A program made the position numbers and the translations under genes. From Candidatus Altimarinota bacterium (GTDB lineage Bacteria > Patescibacteriota > Gracilibacteria > UBA4473): 64,000 nt of DNA. A model generated the notes under the pieces. It made no database searches. It was not told the origin of the DNA and saw only the letters and a list, made by a program, of their open reading frames with translations. The stretch is taken from NCBI GenBank assembly GCA_023143095.1, contig JAGLIF010000003.1, positions 62,001-126,000 on the forward strand, in the 5' to 3' direction. This document shows positions 16,118-24,767 of this stretch, one piece after another. How positions within the stretch are numbered: position 1 is the first letter of the stretch; each line of letters starts with the position of its first letter.

Positions 16118-17203
16118 ATGAAATATTTTTTCACAAAATCTCCAAAAAACCCTGGAATTTCATTGCTCATTGTTCTGGGAACCTCTCTTTTTGTTCTTAG
16201 TGGAGCCATGTTGACAATAAACTCTGTCAGCCAATCTCTTGAACAAGCTTCAAACATAGAACGATCAACACAGTTTTTCTTTGCTGCCGAATCGGGCATT
16301 GAATCTGCTTTTTTTCATCACAATGCTCGCGGACCAGGAACACAGTTCGAAAATGAAACTGAATCCAGCCAAAAAATAAATCATCCTGAAACCTCCGCTC
16401 AAACCACTTGGACAATCAAAAGCCGAACAAATCCTGTTATTGGACTTCTTCATGAAGGAACCTCTGTTCAAATCCCTCTTTTCGGAGATAGTAGTACCAA
16501 TCCAACAAACACTAACACTCCAACAGCTGTCCTCAACTTTTTAACAGAAACTCTCTCTTTTTCCTTTTACCCAAGCTCTGCTACTCTCCCCGAAAACCCA
16601 AGTGTGGCAGGAGATATCGAAGATACTTTTATAAATAACTTTGGTGAAATCGCTAACATTTCCATTGATTTTGGAAACATAAACAATGAAGTTTTAATCG
16701 ATTGGTCATTTTCTCGAGAAAATTCTAATAAAGGTATTCAAACTTTTTCTCCTACAGAAAATAATGATTGCTCAAATTCTTCTCCTGATAATATCGATGG
16801 ATTTATTTGTGAAGATCAACTAACTACTGCTACTGAAACATCTTTTCCTAAAATAATCTCTTCTGATCCTATAGATGGAAGAGTTTTGCCTGGAGGAATT
16901 GGTGGTGACGATGATCTAAAAGAATTCCTTGATTGTACAGATTCTATGGTAAGCATAGGCGATACTTGTAAAAATTATACCCTCACTTTTCGCCCACTTC
17001 TCTTGTTTAAAGACAGTCCCACTGACGATAAAATAAAAGGTATCCCTTTTGTCATCAGCAGCAGTAACCTAGCTATCGATCTCCCAAAAGACAAATACAC
17101 AGTAAAATCAACTGTTTCCATGGGAAATTTTGAACAATCTATTTCTCTTGATGTTCCCGAAAAAACCTCTCTCGGAGCGTTTGACTATGTCATTTTTGAT
17201 TAG
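16118..17203 (+). CDS. PilX-like type IV pseudopilin / assembly protein
   Basis: A 361-residue secreted protein. After a short basic leader it has a single hydrophobic helix (about 11-35, GISLLIVLGTSLFVLSGAM) followed by a segment ending FFAAESGIESAFF, which is typical of PilX N-terminal domains. The remaining 300 residues are Ser/Thr/Asn-rich and probably extracellular, with paired cysteines (DCSNSS...FICED, LDCTDS...TCKNY) that could form disulfides. It probably belongs to a type IV pilus, whose other genes are not in the window. Confidence 0.75.
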   Translation: MKYFFTKSPKNPGISLLIVLGTSLFVLSGAMLTINSVSQSLEQASNIERSTQFFFAAESGIESAFFHHNARGPGTQFENETESSQKINHPETSAQTTWTIKSRTNPVIGLLHEGTSVQIPLFGDSSTNPTNTNTPTAVLNFLTETLSFSFYPSSATLPENPSVAGDIEDTFINNFGEIANISIDFGNINNEVLIDWSFSRENSNKGIQTFSPTENNDCSNSSPDNIDGFICEDQLTTATETSFPKIISSDPIDGRVLPGGIGGDDDLKEFLDCTDSMVSIGDTCKNYTLTFRPLLLFKDSPTDDKIKGIPFVISSSNLAIDLPKDKYTVKSTVSMGNFEQSISLDVPEKTSLGAFDYVIFD

Positions 17204-17211
17204 AAAAAACA

Positions 17212-17247
17212 GTCTTTCTGAACGAATTTCAAGAACGGAAAGACAAT
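17212..17247. repeat. Degenerate family B palindrome after the pseudopilin gene
   Basis: GTCTTTC and GAAAGAC form 7-bp arms around a 22-nt interior containing TTTCAAGAACG, which resembles the TTCTTGAAA interior of other family B copies. It lies between convergent genes. Confidence 0.5.
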
Positions 17248-17266
17248 TTTTATAAAATCAGTGTTT

Positions 17267-17980
17267 TTATAGATGAATTTTGGTTCCAATTCTCTCCCCA
17301 AAAACCACTTTCTTGAGATTCCCTTTTTTCATCAACTCAAAAACAATAATCGGCATATTGTTATCTCGACACTGTGCGATTGCCGTTCCATCCATAACTT
17401 TCAAGTCTTTCTCCAGAACTTCGTCGAAAGATACTTCTTTATATTTTTTAGCTTTAACATCAATACGCGGGTCAGCATCATACACTCCATCCACATTGGT
17501 CGCCTTGAGAAGCACATCGCATTCCAACTCCAAACTTCGCAACCCAGCAGCCGAATCCGTCGTAAAATAAGGATTTCCAGTACCTGCAGCACAAATTACC
17601 ACTCGACCTTTTTCCAAGTGACGAACAGCTCTTCGTTTAATATATGGCTCAGCAACACTCGCCATTCCAAGAGCTGAACACACTCTCGTATAAACTCCTA
17701 TCTTTTCCAAATTTGCCTGAAGTGCAACTGAATTCATAACCGTTCCCAACATACCAATATAGTCAGAGGCTACTCGTGGAATACCTGATTCTGCATTTTG
17801 ACTACCTCTCCAAATATTTCCCGCTCCAATCACCACAGCAATTTCTACGCCTATCTCTACCAATTCCTTAATTTCTTCACAAATTTGATGAAGAACATTA
17901 TAATCCACTCCATATTCTTTTTTTCCCAAAAGAGCTTCCCCGGAAAGCTTCAACAAAATTCGATTATATTTCTTTTTCAT
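17267..17980 (-). CDS. pyrH: UMP kinase
   Basis: A 237-residue hexameric bacterial UMP kinase of the amino-acid-kinase fold, making UDP from UMP. KLSGEAL (12-18) binds phosphate, VIGAGNIWRG (about 51-60) is the family P-loop-like glycine motif, and TDSAAGLRSLEL is the conserved uridine-binding region. It ends in the typical short C-terminus. It is often next to tsf/frr, but not here. Confidence 0.95.
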   Translation of the reverse strand: MKKKYNRILLKLSGEALLGKKEYGVDYNVLHQICEEIKELVEIGVEIAVVIGAGNIWRGSQNAESGIPRVASDYIGMLGTVMNSVALQANLEKIGVYTRVCSALGMASVAEPYIKRRAVRHLEKGRVVICAAGTGNPYFTTDSAAGLRSLELECDVLLKATNVDGVYDADPRIDVKAKKYKEVSFDEVLEKDLKVMDGTAIAQCRDNNMPIIVFELMKKGNLKKVVFGERIGTKIHL

Positions 17981-18025
17981 CTTTACTAGTTTAGAAAAAA
18001 TTGCTAAATTTTCAAATGAATAATA

Positions 18026-18844
18026 ATGAAAATCATTTTACTGACTTCCGATTATCACCTAGCTGCAAATATTGCAATCGATACTTTTTTTCAAAAAAGA
18101 ACCTCTAACATAGAAATCTTAGGAATTATCTCAGCTTCTACTTTTTGTTTTGATGAAAGATCTTTTCGTATTTCTTGGAAATTTTTGAAACGGTCTGGAC
18201 TCCGTTTTTTCGTTAAAACTGTGCTAACAAATATTTGGCAAACAATTTTACTTAAGATTGGAAAATATTTTTTTCATGAACAAAAACGAGAATTTTTTGA
18301 AATTGAAGAATTATCAAAAAAAAATAACATTCCATTTTTAAAAGTTTCCAATATTAATTCTAAAAATGTGAAAAATTTTATCAAAAAACATTCCCCCGAT
18401 TATATTGTTTCCTGTCTGCTCCTACAATTAGTGAAAAAAAACATCTTAGAACTTCCTAGAAAAGGTGCTATCAATTTTCATCCAGCACTTTTTGAATTCC
18501 ATCGTGGAGGATTTACGAGTTTTTGGACATTGTTTAAAAACCGAAAAAAATCAGGAGCTACTGTTCATTTTATGACCGAAAAATTAGATGAAGGTAAAAT
18601 CATATTACAAAAAAATTTTTTAGTTAAACAATCCGACAGCATTTTTTGTATAAATCGAAAAAGTGCTCAACTGGGAGGACGATTGCTTGTTAAAGCTCTC
18701 ATAAAACTTGGGAAACGAGAAAAATTAGAAAATTTTCAAAAACGACTTGGAAAAATTTTCACTATGCCAACAAAAAAACAAACTTATCTTTTTCGAAAAA
18801 AAGGAAAAAAAATAATTCATTTGAAAGATCTTTTTCGTGTGTAA
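18026..18844 (+). CDS. Formyltransferase-fold protein (Fmt/PurN-like)
   Basis: A 272-residue protein with the N-terminal formyltransferase fold. The catalytic triad of the family appears as N150-x-H152 in NFHPALFEFHRGG and Asp188 in LDEGK. It lacks a clear Fmt C-terminal tRNA-binding domain, and residues 50-95 are a basic insertion. It could formylate a sugar nucleotide or another amine from 10-formyl-THF rather than Met-tRNA, and the substrate cannot be assigned. It stands between the 5' end of pyrH and the 3' end of the acetyltransferase gene. Confidence 0.75.
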   Translation: MKIILLTSDYHLAANIAIDTFFQKRTSNIEILGIISASTFCFDERSFRISWKFLKRSGLRFFVKTVLTNIWQTILLKIGKYFFHEQKREFFEIEELSKKNNIPFLKVSNINSKNVKNFIKKHSPDYIVSCLLLQLVKKNILELPRKGAINFHPALFEFHRGGFTSFWTLFKNRKKSGATVHFMTEKLDEGKIILQKNFLVKQSDSIFCINRKSAQLGGRLLVKALIKLGKREKLENFQKRLGKIFTMPTKKQTYLFRKKGKKIIHLKDLFRV

Positions 18845-19255
18845 TTATTTTATTTTTTTCCAAAAGAAAAACCATAAAACACGCTTAAACCCATTTTTGA
18901 GATAAAACCGATGTGCCTTATTTCGAAACGGTTTAGATGTAAGAAAAATAAATCGATGATTTGTTTTTTGTGCTTTTTTTTCTAAATTTTCAAGCATTTC
19001 TGTCCCCACTCCTTTTCCTCTCCACTTAGAATCTACCACAAAAAACCTCAAATGAAGCCATCTTAATCCCCAAAAAACAACAGAAGAAATTGCCATTATT
19101 CCCAAAATTTTTTTATTCTTCTCTGCTTGAAAAAAAAATTTAGATTGCTTTTCTTTGTGAAACAATTTCCAAATAGCCCTCAATCCCCATGCTGGAAAAA
19201 TAGCCTTTAAAAATCTTATTGCCGTCTTCTTTTTTTTAAGCGGTTTTAATTTCAT
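18845..19255 (-). CDS. GNAT-family acetyltransferase
   Basis: A protein of about 136 residues. The acetyl-CoA loop appears as WRGKGVGTEMLENLEKKA (family Q/R-x-x-G-x-G/A), with a late RFYLKNGF typical of GNAT motif B. I start at 19255 (MKLKPLKKKK), which overlaps the rdgB 3' end by 20 nt. A longer start inside rdgB is possible. The N-terminal 20 residues are very basic. The substrate is unknown. Confidence 0.75.
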   Translation of the reverse strand: MKLKPLKKKKTAIRFLKAIFPAWGLRAIWKLFHKEKQSKFFFQAEKNKKILGIMAISSVVFWGLRWLHLRFFVVDSKWRGKGVGTEMLENLEKKAQKTNHRFIFLTSKPFRNKAHRFYLKNGFKRVLWFFFWKKIK

Positions 19256-19853
19256 CTCTAAAATTTTGAAATAAAAACATCTCCATCTTCCTTGCTGATT
19301 TTCCTCGATGTGAAATTTCGTTTTTTTCAATTTTACTCATAACAGAAAAAACCGTATCAGCTCCTTCTGGCTGAAACACCGCTGAAACAGGGATACCTTC
19401 CTCTAATCCAACCTCTGGTTGCTGAATAATGACTCCTTCGCACTTTCCCATAAACACTTGCTCCTTCTTTTTTTGCGGATCATAAAAAGCCATGGCCGAA
19501 AAAAAAGCTGCCCCTCTTGATACCTCTCCCTCAAGTAAAAATAAAAACTTTTCCAACCACTCTTCATCCGTATCTGCTTCAATTTCTCGGCGTGTTTTCA
19601 ATCCAAATTTTTCTGGAAACGCATCCAAAACAAGCCCTGCATCTTCCGATATAGTAGGTATTTCAAAAGCTTCTCCAAAATAACGAGCCTTGATAAGTGC
19701 ATTTTCTTCAAAAGTTGATCCATTTTCTTCAGGTTCTTCAATTTCTGGAAAATCCTTAAGTGTTAAGAACTCAAACCTCGGAGAAAGCGTTTCAAAAAAC
19801 TCCAAAATCTCTTTCTTTTTTCCCTCATTTCCAGTGGCAATCAATAAACGCAT
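19236..19853 (-). CDS. rdgB: Non-canonical purine NTP pyrophosphatase (RdgB/HAM1)
   Basis: A 205-residue ITPase/XTPase that removes deaminated purine nucleotides. Family marks are ATGNEGKKKEI (6-16), the metal-binding DAGLVLDAFP (about 70-80) and the C-terminal SHRGKSARKM. Length is normal. It lies between rbfA, which is 12 nt upstream in the same direction, and the GNAT gene, with which it overlaps. Confidence 0.93.
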   Translation of the reverse strand: MRLLIATGNEGKKKEILEFFETLSPRFEFLTLKDFPEIEEPEENGSTFEENALIKARYFGEAFEIPTISEDAGLVLDAFPEKFGLKTRREIEADTDEEWLEKFLFLLEGEVSRGAAFFSAMAFYDPQKKKEQVFMGKCEGVIIQQPEVGLEEGIPVSAVFQPEGADTVFSVMSKIEKNEISHRGKSARKMEMFLFQNFRDEIKTA

Positions 19854-19865
19854 ATTCTAAAAAAT

Positions 19866-20186
19866 TTAATTCATAGATAATAACTTATCATCTAATTTCC
19901 CTGACTTATCAGGCCTGAATCGAACTTGTATAATCCTCCGTGTTTTAACAATCTTAGCCAAATCCTGCGCAATACGCTTTTCTTGTTTTTTAAGTATTTT
20001 TAGATAATCAGCATTTGCTCCCAAGCTTTTGACAAAGACATCACAAATCCCCAAATCTCCAGAGATTTCTACTGCCGTAATGGTCAAGAAACCAACTTCC
20101 TCTGGCGTCACTCTTGATTGTATCAAAAAAGAAATCTGTTCCTCTACCACTCCTGCCAATTTTTTACTTCGTTCTGAAACTTTCAT
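19866..20186 (-). CDS. rbfA: Ribosome-binding factor A
   Basis: A protein of 106 residues with the KH-like RbfA fold, which assists 16S 5'-end maturation of the 30S subunit. It starts MKVSERSKKLAGVVEEQIS and contains the expected VxISxDL...VFV core and the C-terminal VRFRPDKSGKLDDK. An upstream in-frame ATG at 20222 adds 12 hydrophobic residues and overlaps the opposite promoter, so I prefer 20186. Confidence 0.85.
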   Translation of the reverse strand: MKVSERSKKLAGVVEEQISFLIQSRVTPEEVGFLTITAVEISGDLGICDVFVKSLGANADYLKILKKQEKRIAQDLAKIVKTRRIIQVRFRPDKSGKLDDKLLSMN

Positions 20187-20267
20187 CAAAACGATTATTA
20201 ATAAATATGTCAAAAGAAGCAAATTCTAGTTTTGTGCGAAATAGGTTTCTTGTTTTTTCCTTTTTGT

Positions 20268-20289
20268 TTTTTTCAGTGTTTCCTATACT
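20268..20289 (+). promoter_or_regulatory. Promoter element before DinG-like gene
   Basis: TTTTTTTCAGTGTTTCC is followed by the -10 TATACT (20284-20289), 7 nt before the ATG. It belongs to the recurrent T-tract/TCAGNG/TTTCC element and predicts a leaderless mRNA. Confidence 0.55.
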
Positions 20290-20296
20290 TTCAAAT

Positions 20297-22636
20297 ATGA
20301 AAAAACTTTGCTTTTTAGACCTCGAAACCACCGGATTTGATCCTGAAAAAGATTCGATTATTGAAGTTTCTTTTCTAGTCTTTGAGTCAGGAAAAAAAAC
20401 AGAAGAAATCGATCAAGTACTCATTCCAGATAAATCGCCTTTAACAGATTTTATATCCAATCTTACTGGTATTTTTCAAGAAGAAATCGATACTGCTGGA
20501 AAAAATTTTTCCGAAATTAAAGACGAAATCATAGAAAAAATAGGAGATGGAGTTATCGTTGGACACAATATCGATTTTGATATTAATTTTTTAGTGAGCA
20601 ATGGCATTCCAATTGAAAACAATCCACGAATCGATACGCACGAACTTGCCCGAATAATGCTTCCACAAGAAGAAAGTTTTGCTCTTGAGGTTCTAACACA
20701 AAAATACGGATTTGCACATGAATCTGCTCACAGAGCGATGTCAGATGTTCTTGCTAGTAAAAAACTTTTTGAATTTATTTGTGAAAAAATTGATTCCCTT
20801 CCAAAAGAATTTTTGGAACAAATAAAAGAATTTTTGGAAACAAAGACCGATTGGTATGCAAAAACACTCTTCCTCAATAGCATTGGATCTAATGATTTTG
20901 TCTTTGAAAAATCAGCTCCCAAAAAAAATCAAAAAGAAGAACCTCCACCTATTTCAAACAATTTTAAAACAGCATTTAACGCTCTTTCTCCTAAAAACTC
21001 CATTTTCTTAAAAATCGGAGACGCTACACTGTCCGCCAATTTTTGCGAATCCATCACTCAAGAATTTGTTGAAATAGATACTTTTGCTCCAGAAGAAACT
21101 ACCGATGGAACACTCTCTCTCCCTCTTCAAGAAAAAAATATCCAAAAAAACAAATTCCTAATTATCAGTCCAAAACTCGATTTTTTTCCTCGAATTAAAA
21201 AGTTTCCCACACCAGAAGTCCTCTTTGATATTAAAAATTTGGAAAATTTTTTAAAAGAAAGAACTTCTCTTGATTTTGGGGAAACGACATTCTATCTCAA
21301 ATGTAAATTTCGACATTTTTTAGGTTTTCGAGGACTCCATCAATTTGATCTTTTCTTTAAAGAAAACGATTTTTGGTCTGAAATTCACTGCCAAAATACG
21401 GAAAATCCCATCTTTCAAGAAATTCTCGAAGAACGAAAATCCTATAACACGCTTGCTATTACCCCAAATGCCTTTCTGCGATTTCACGATTTAGAGTGTT
21501 TTCAAGATCGAATTCTAATTATTGATGAAGCCGAACTTTTCGCCGAAGAACTGCTCTTTGCTCCCGCAAAAAAATTCTCACTACAAAGATTTCTCAATAC
21601 TTCACAACACACATCAAACCTGTCCAAAGAAGAAAAAGAAAATCTATCGGTAACCACTCAATTTTTTATCACTCATTTTTGTAAAGAAGTTATTGAAACA
21701 AAAATTCAACGACAACTCTCTCGTTTTCCAGAAAAAATACTTTTAAATGAAACCGAAACATTTCCTCAATTTCAAGAAAATCTAGAAACTCTTGCAAAAA
21801 TTGATCCACAGTGGACATTTGTAGCCGAAAACTTTAATCAAAAAACAAAACAAGTCCGATGGGTAAATTATTTCCCTGAATCTGGAAATTTGATGTTTGG
21901 TTTTTGGCATCCCGACGACTGGCGAAAATTAAAAAATAAATTAACTAAATTCCGAAAAATTTTCTGCCACCGTCATGAGATTGTGGGAGAAGACAGACCT
22001 TTCTTCCGAATTTTTGTAGGAGCTAACACTGGAATATCAGTTCAAGAAAACTTGTTTTCATCAAAAAAACTCATTATTCCAAAAGATCTTGTTTCACAAA
22101 ATTCTCCAGAATTTAATGATTTTTGTGCGAAAAAAATAACTACAATCTCCAGAGAATTATTAACTGACCCAAAAAGTGCTCTAGCCGTAAATTTCTCAAG
22201 CCTTGAAACACTTAGAAATATTTTTACTGAAGTTAATACGCCTCTCAAAAAGGAAGGATTTATTGTCTTTGGTGAAAAAGCTTCTGGTGGCGACGGAAAA
22301 GTCCGTGAACTTTTAGAAAAAAATAAAGATAAGCCCTCTATCTTTTTCTATCAAAAAATGTGTCATCCAAACCTAGAACATTTTCAATGGGAAGGTATAT
22401 TGATACAAAAATTTCCTTTCTCTCCCCCTCGTCCATTGCTCAAAAAAATGGAAGAAGTCATCAAATCCTCAGGACAAGACTTCTGGAAACTTTGGATTAT
22501 TCCACAAATTGCCGCCAATCTTTCACGAAGAATTTCTTGTTTTCCTTCCTCCAAAAAAATTATATTTCTCGATCCAAGAGAAAATGCTTCTTGGGGGAAA
22601 AATATTTTAAAATCAGCATTTGGTGGGTATTTATAA
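20297..22636 (+). CDS. DnaQ-type exonuclease fused to degenerate DinG-like helicase
   Basis: A 779-residue protein. Residues 1-170 form a DEDDh 3'-5' exonuclease (D8, E10 in DLETTG, D93 in HNIDFD, H145 and D150 in HRAMSD). The rest has the layout of a DinG/XPD helicase, with a DEAE box near 407-412 (LIIDEAEL) and a C-terminal FLDPRENASWG like DinG motif VI. I cannot find a Walker A P-loop, so ATPase activity is probably lost. The start at 20297 is preferred because the -10 TATACT lies 7 nt upstream and the longer frame crosses the rbfA promoter. Confidence 0.8.
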   Translation: MKKLCFLDLETTGFDPEKDSIIEVSFLVFESGKKTEEIDQVLIPDKSPLTDFISNLTGIFQEEIDTAGKNFSEIKDEIIEKIGDGVIVGHNIDFDINFLVSNGIPIENNPRIDTHELARIMLPQEESFALEVLTQKYGFAHESAHRAMSDVLASKKLFEFICEKIDSLPKEFLEQIKEFLETKTDWYAKTLFLNSIGSNDFVFEKSAPKKNQKEEPPPISNNFKTAFNALSPKNSIFLKIGDATLSANFCESITQEFVEIDTFAPEETTDGTLSLPLQEKNIQKNKFLIISPKLDFFPRIKKFPTPEVLFDIKNLENFLKERTSLDFGETTFYLKCKFRHFLGFRGLHQFDLFFKENDFWSEIHCQNTENPIFQEILEERKSYNTLAITPNAFLRFHDLECFQDRILIIDEAELFAEELLFAPAKKFSLQRFLNTSQHTSNLSKEEKENLSVTTQFFITHFCKEVIETKIQRQLSRFPEKILLNETETFPQFQENLETLAKIDPQWTFVAENFNQKTKQVRWVNYFPESGNLMFGFWHPDDWRKLKNKLTKFRKIFCHRHEIVGEDRPFFRIFVGANTGISVQENLFSSKKLIIPKDLVSQNSPEFNDFCAKKITTISRELLTDPKSALAVNFSSLETLRNIFTEVNTPLKKEGFIVFGEKASGGDGKVRELLEKNKDKPSIFFYQKMCHPNLEHFQWEGILIQKFPFSPPRPLLKKMEEVIKSSGQDFWKLWIIPQIAANLSRRISCFPSSKKIIFLDPRENASWGKNILKSAFGGYL

Positions 22637-22742
22637 AATTAAAATAAACTCTGAATCTTAGAAAACATTTTAATTTGACAGAAAAGCCTTTTTCTTTAAA
22701 CTCGCGCCTGAATTTGTATGTTTTAACTTAAAATTTATTTCT

Positions 22743-23087
22743 ATGCTTATTATCAGATTGGCTCGTCGCGGACGAAAAAAACAAGCTTTTTATGACATTG
22801 TTGTCGCAGAAAAAGCTCGAGCAGTTCAGAAAAAATATATAGCAAAGTTAGGATATTTCAATCCTTTGTCAGAAAACGGAAAAGGGAAAATTGTTATCGA
22901 CAAACAACTCGTTGAAAAATATATCAAAAATGGAGCACAGCTTTCACAAGCCATCGCTCGTCTTTTAACGAAAAATGGCATAAATGCCGCTGAGAAATTT
23001 ATTATAAAACGAGCAACTAAACCAAAGAAGGTATCCACAAAGACTACTGTCACAGAACCCCCTGTTGAAGAAGCCACCAAAGAATAG
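22743..23087 (+). CDS. rpsP: 30S ribosomal protein S16
   Basis: A 114-residue S16 protein. The first 80 residues match the family (RLARRGRKKQAFYDIVVAE, YIAKLGYFNPL). The extension rich in Lys, Thr and Pro after residue 85 is longer than in E. coli (82 residues) but common in low-GC lineages. It is followed 34 nt later by the KH-domain gene, the conserved rpsP-khpA order. Confidence 0.95.
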   Translation: MLIIRLARRGRKKQAFYDIVVAEKARAVQKKYIAKLGYFNPLSENGKGKIVIDKQLVEKYIKNGAQLSQAIARLLTKNGINAAEKFIIKRATKPKKVSTKTTVTEPPVEEATKE

Positions 23088-23121
23088 ATTTTTACTCTTT
23101 AGTTTTTTAATCTTTTTTAAA

Positions 23122-23379
23122 ATGTCTGCTAGCAAACAAGCTCTCGAATTTGTAAAATATATTTTAGATCAAATCTGTGAAACCAAAGAGGCGATTGAAC
23201 TTAATCAAACAAAAGATGAAATGGGTGTTTTAATTTCTATAAAAGTTGCAGAATCAGATATGGGAAAACTTATAGGAAAACAAGGACAAACTATTTCTGC
23301 AATACGAACTCTCGTTCGAATCATGGGAGCAAGAGAAAATGAAAGAATTAACTTGAAAGTTCTAGAGCCTTCCAAGTAG
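23122..23379 (+). CDS. khpA: KH-domain RNA-binding protein KhpA
   Basis: An 85-residue single type II KH domain with the GxxG loop in LIGKQGQTI (50-58). KhpA acts with KhpB/Jag as an RNA chaperone affecting cell division and elongation in Gram-positives. I use ATG 23122 (MSASKQ), not the longer frame overlapping rpsP, because it gives the usual family length. Its position behind rpsP is conserved across bacteria. Confidence 0.92.
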   Translation: MSASKQALEFVKYILDQICETKEAIELNQTKDEMGVLISIKVAESDMGKLIGKQGQTISAIRTLVRIMGARENERINLKVLEPSK

Positions 23380-23409
23380 AATAGAATTGTTTATTATTTT
23401 TTAAATAAA

Positions 23410-23907
23410 ATGGCAAAAATTGTGCCGGCTGTTTCAAGTGATTATACTTTTCCTTCTGAGGTAGAATTCTTAAATGATACCCCAGCCGTTACAACACAAC
23501 CAGTCGTTGATCACTATTCCGAAATTCCCACAACAAGTGCATTTGATTCTAGTTTTACTACTGAAAGTCTCCAGCAAATGGATTTGATGAGCTTGGTCCA
23601 AATGTTTGTGGTTTATGCATTCCTCATAGCAGCTGCTCTTAGTGCAGTTTTTATTTTCGTAGGTGGTATGAGTTTTATTTTGTCTGGAGGAAGCGACGAA
23701 AAAATTAAACAAGCAATAAACACCATTCGATATGCAATAATTGGTCTTATCGTAACAATTTTAAGTTTTACATTCGTTACTATCGTTGGAAGAATGTTCG
23801 GATTGAATTTCCTCGATTATCTTTCTTACGGTCAAATAAAAGATTCTATTAATCGACTTATTTCTACAGGAGAAAAACCTATTCGCACCTTTGAAATACG
23901 ACAATAA
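23410..23907 (+). CDS. Two-helix membrane protein, T4SS pilin-like (paralogue 1)
   Basis: A 165-residue protein with a 50-residue Ser/Thr-rich N-terminus and two hydrophobic helices (about 66-92 and 104-130). They are joined by a short polar loop GGSDEKIKQAIN, the organisation of CPR 'T4SS pilin'/TrbC-like proteins. A paralogue at 56708 shares the core LVQMFxxYAF and GxxEKIKxAxN. No other secretion genes are nearby, so function is unknown. There is no conventional signal peptide, and the N-terminus could be outside or processed. Confidence 0.7.
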   Translation: MAKIVPAVSSDYTFPSEVEFLNDTPAVTTQPVVDHYSEIPTTSAFDSSFTTESLQQMDLMSLVQMFVVYAFLIAAALSAVFIFVGGMSFILSGGSDEKIKQAINTIRYAIIGLIVTILSFTFVTIVGRMFGLNFLDYLSYGQIKDSINRLISTGEKPIRTFEIRQ

Positions 23908-24059
23908 AAAGGGAAATAGAAGAAAATCAATAAGAGGAAATTAATACATGTTTGTTTATCAATATTTCCTTAAGCGAAAATGAAGACGCTCTCTTTTTTT
24001 AAGAAAGTTTTGTGTTTACGATAAAATCAAGTCTAATTTTTTCTGTTTTTTATTGGAAA

Positions 24060-24719
24060 ATGAAGTTTTTTTTATCAAATATAAACACTCTTTGGATATG
24101 GTTTATTGAAGCCCTTTTTCCACAAAAGTGTCTTATCTGCCGAAAAGAAGGAGCTTATCTCTGCACAAAACACAAAACATTTCAGCCCGCTCCTCCAAAC
24201 CAAGTACGCTTTCGTTATTTAGACAAATGCTTAGCAAGTACAAAGTATTTTTCACAACCTTCAGACAAGGTTGTAGAATTTTTTAAATTTAAAGGATTTA
24301 AAATTTTGGGCGATATTATGGCAAAAGAAATGATAAAAAACATAAGCCCTAACTCTCTCCAAAAAGCCATCTTTGTTCCAATTCCCTTACATTGGACACG
24401 ATTGCTTTGGAGAGGATTTAATCAATCCAATGTCCTCGTTCTCGCACTTCAAAAACAATATCCTCCTCTTCAAATTTGTTATGATCTCAAACGAGTAAAA
24501 CGAACGAACCAACAAGCGAGACTTTCAAAAAAACATCGTGCTCAAAACTTAGAAAAAGCCTTTCGTTGGAAAAGCTCTAAGTTTCCCTCTCAAAAAATAA
24601 TCCTTATTGATGATGTTGTAGCTAGTGGAAAAACCCTTGATGAAGCAGCTAAAACACTCAAAAAATTAGGCGCAATAAAAGTGGTCGGAATTGTTTTTGC
24701 ACGAGGTGGAAAAAGTTAG
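24060..24719 (+). CDS. comF: ComF-family phosphoribosyltransferase-like protein
   Basis: A 219-residue ComF/GntX protein. A zinc-binding CLIC...C cluster (C24, C27, C35) precedes the PRTase domain, whose PRPP loop ILIDDVVASGKT lies at about 181-192. Members are needed for DNA uptake in competent bacteria through an undefined role. I use ATG 24060 since a GTG 16 codons earlier adds only a hydrophobic stretch. A recurrent T-tract element lies upstream at 23951-23975. Confidence 0.88.
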   Translation: MKFFLSNINTLWIWFIEALFPQKCLICRKEGAYLCTKHKTFQPAPPNQVRFRYLDKCLASTKYFSQPSDKVVEFFKFKGFKILGDIMAKEMIKNISPNSLQKAIFVPIPLHWTRLLWRGFNQSNVLVLALQKQYPPLQICYDLKRVKRTNQQARLSKKHRAQNLEKAFRWKSSKFPSQKIILIDDVVASGKTLDEAAKTLKKLGAIKVVGIVFARGGKS

Positions 24720-24738
24720 ATTATTTTCCTTTTTTATG

Positions 24739-24747
24739 ATACAATGC
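24739..24747 (+). promoter_or_regulatory. Promoter -10 before beta-CASP hydrolase gene
   Basis: TACAAT in the context GATACAATGC, about 24 nt before the ATG at 24768. No clear -35. The 48-nt gap after comF suggests independent initiation. Confidence 0.4.
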
Positions 24748-24767
24748 AGGGAAATTAACATACAAAA

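Noticed and set aside
17273-17677. Plus-strand ORF of 134 codons over pyrH
   Set aside because: It is antisense to a full-length, clearly conserved UMP kinase gene and has no family signal.
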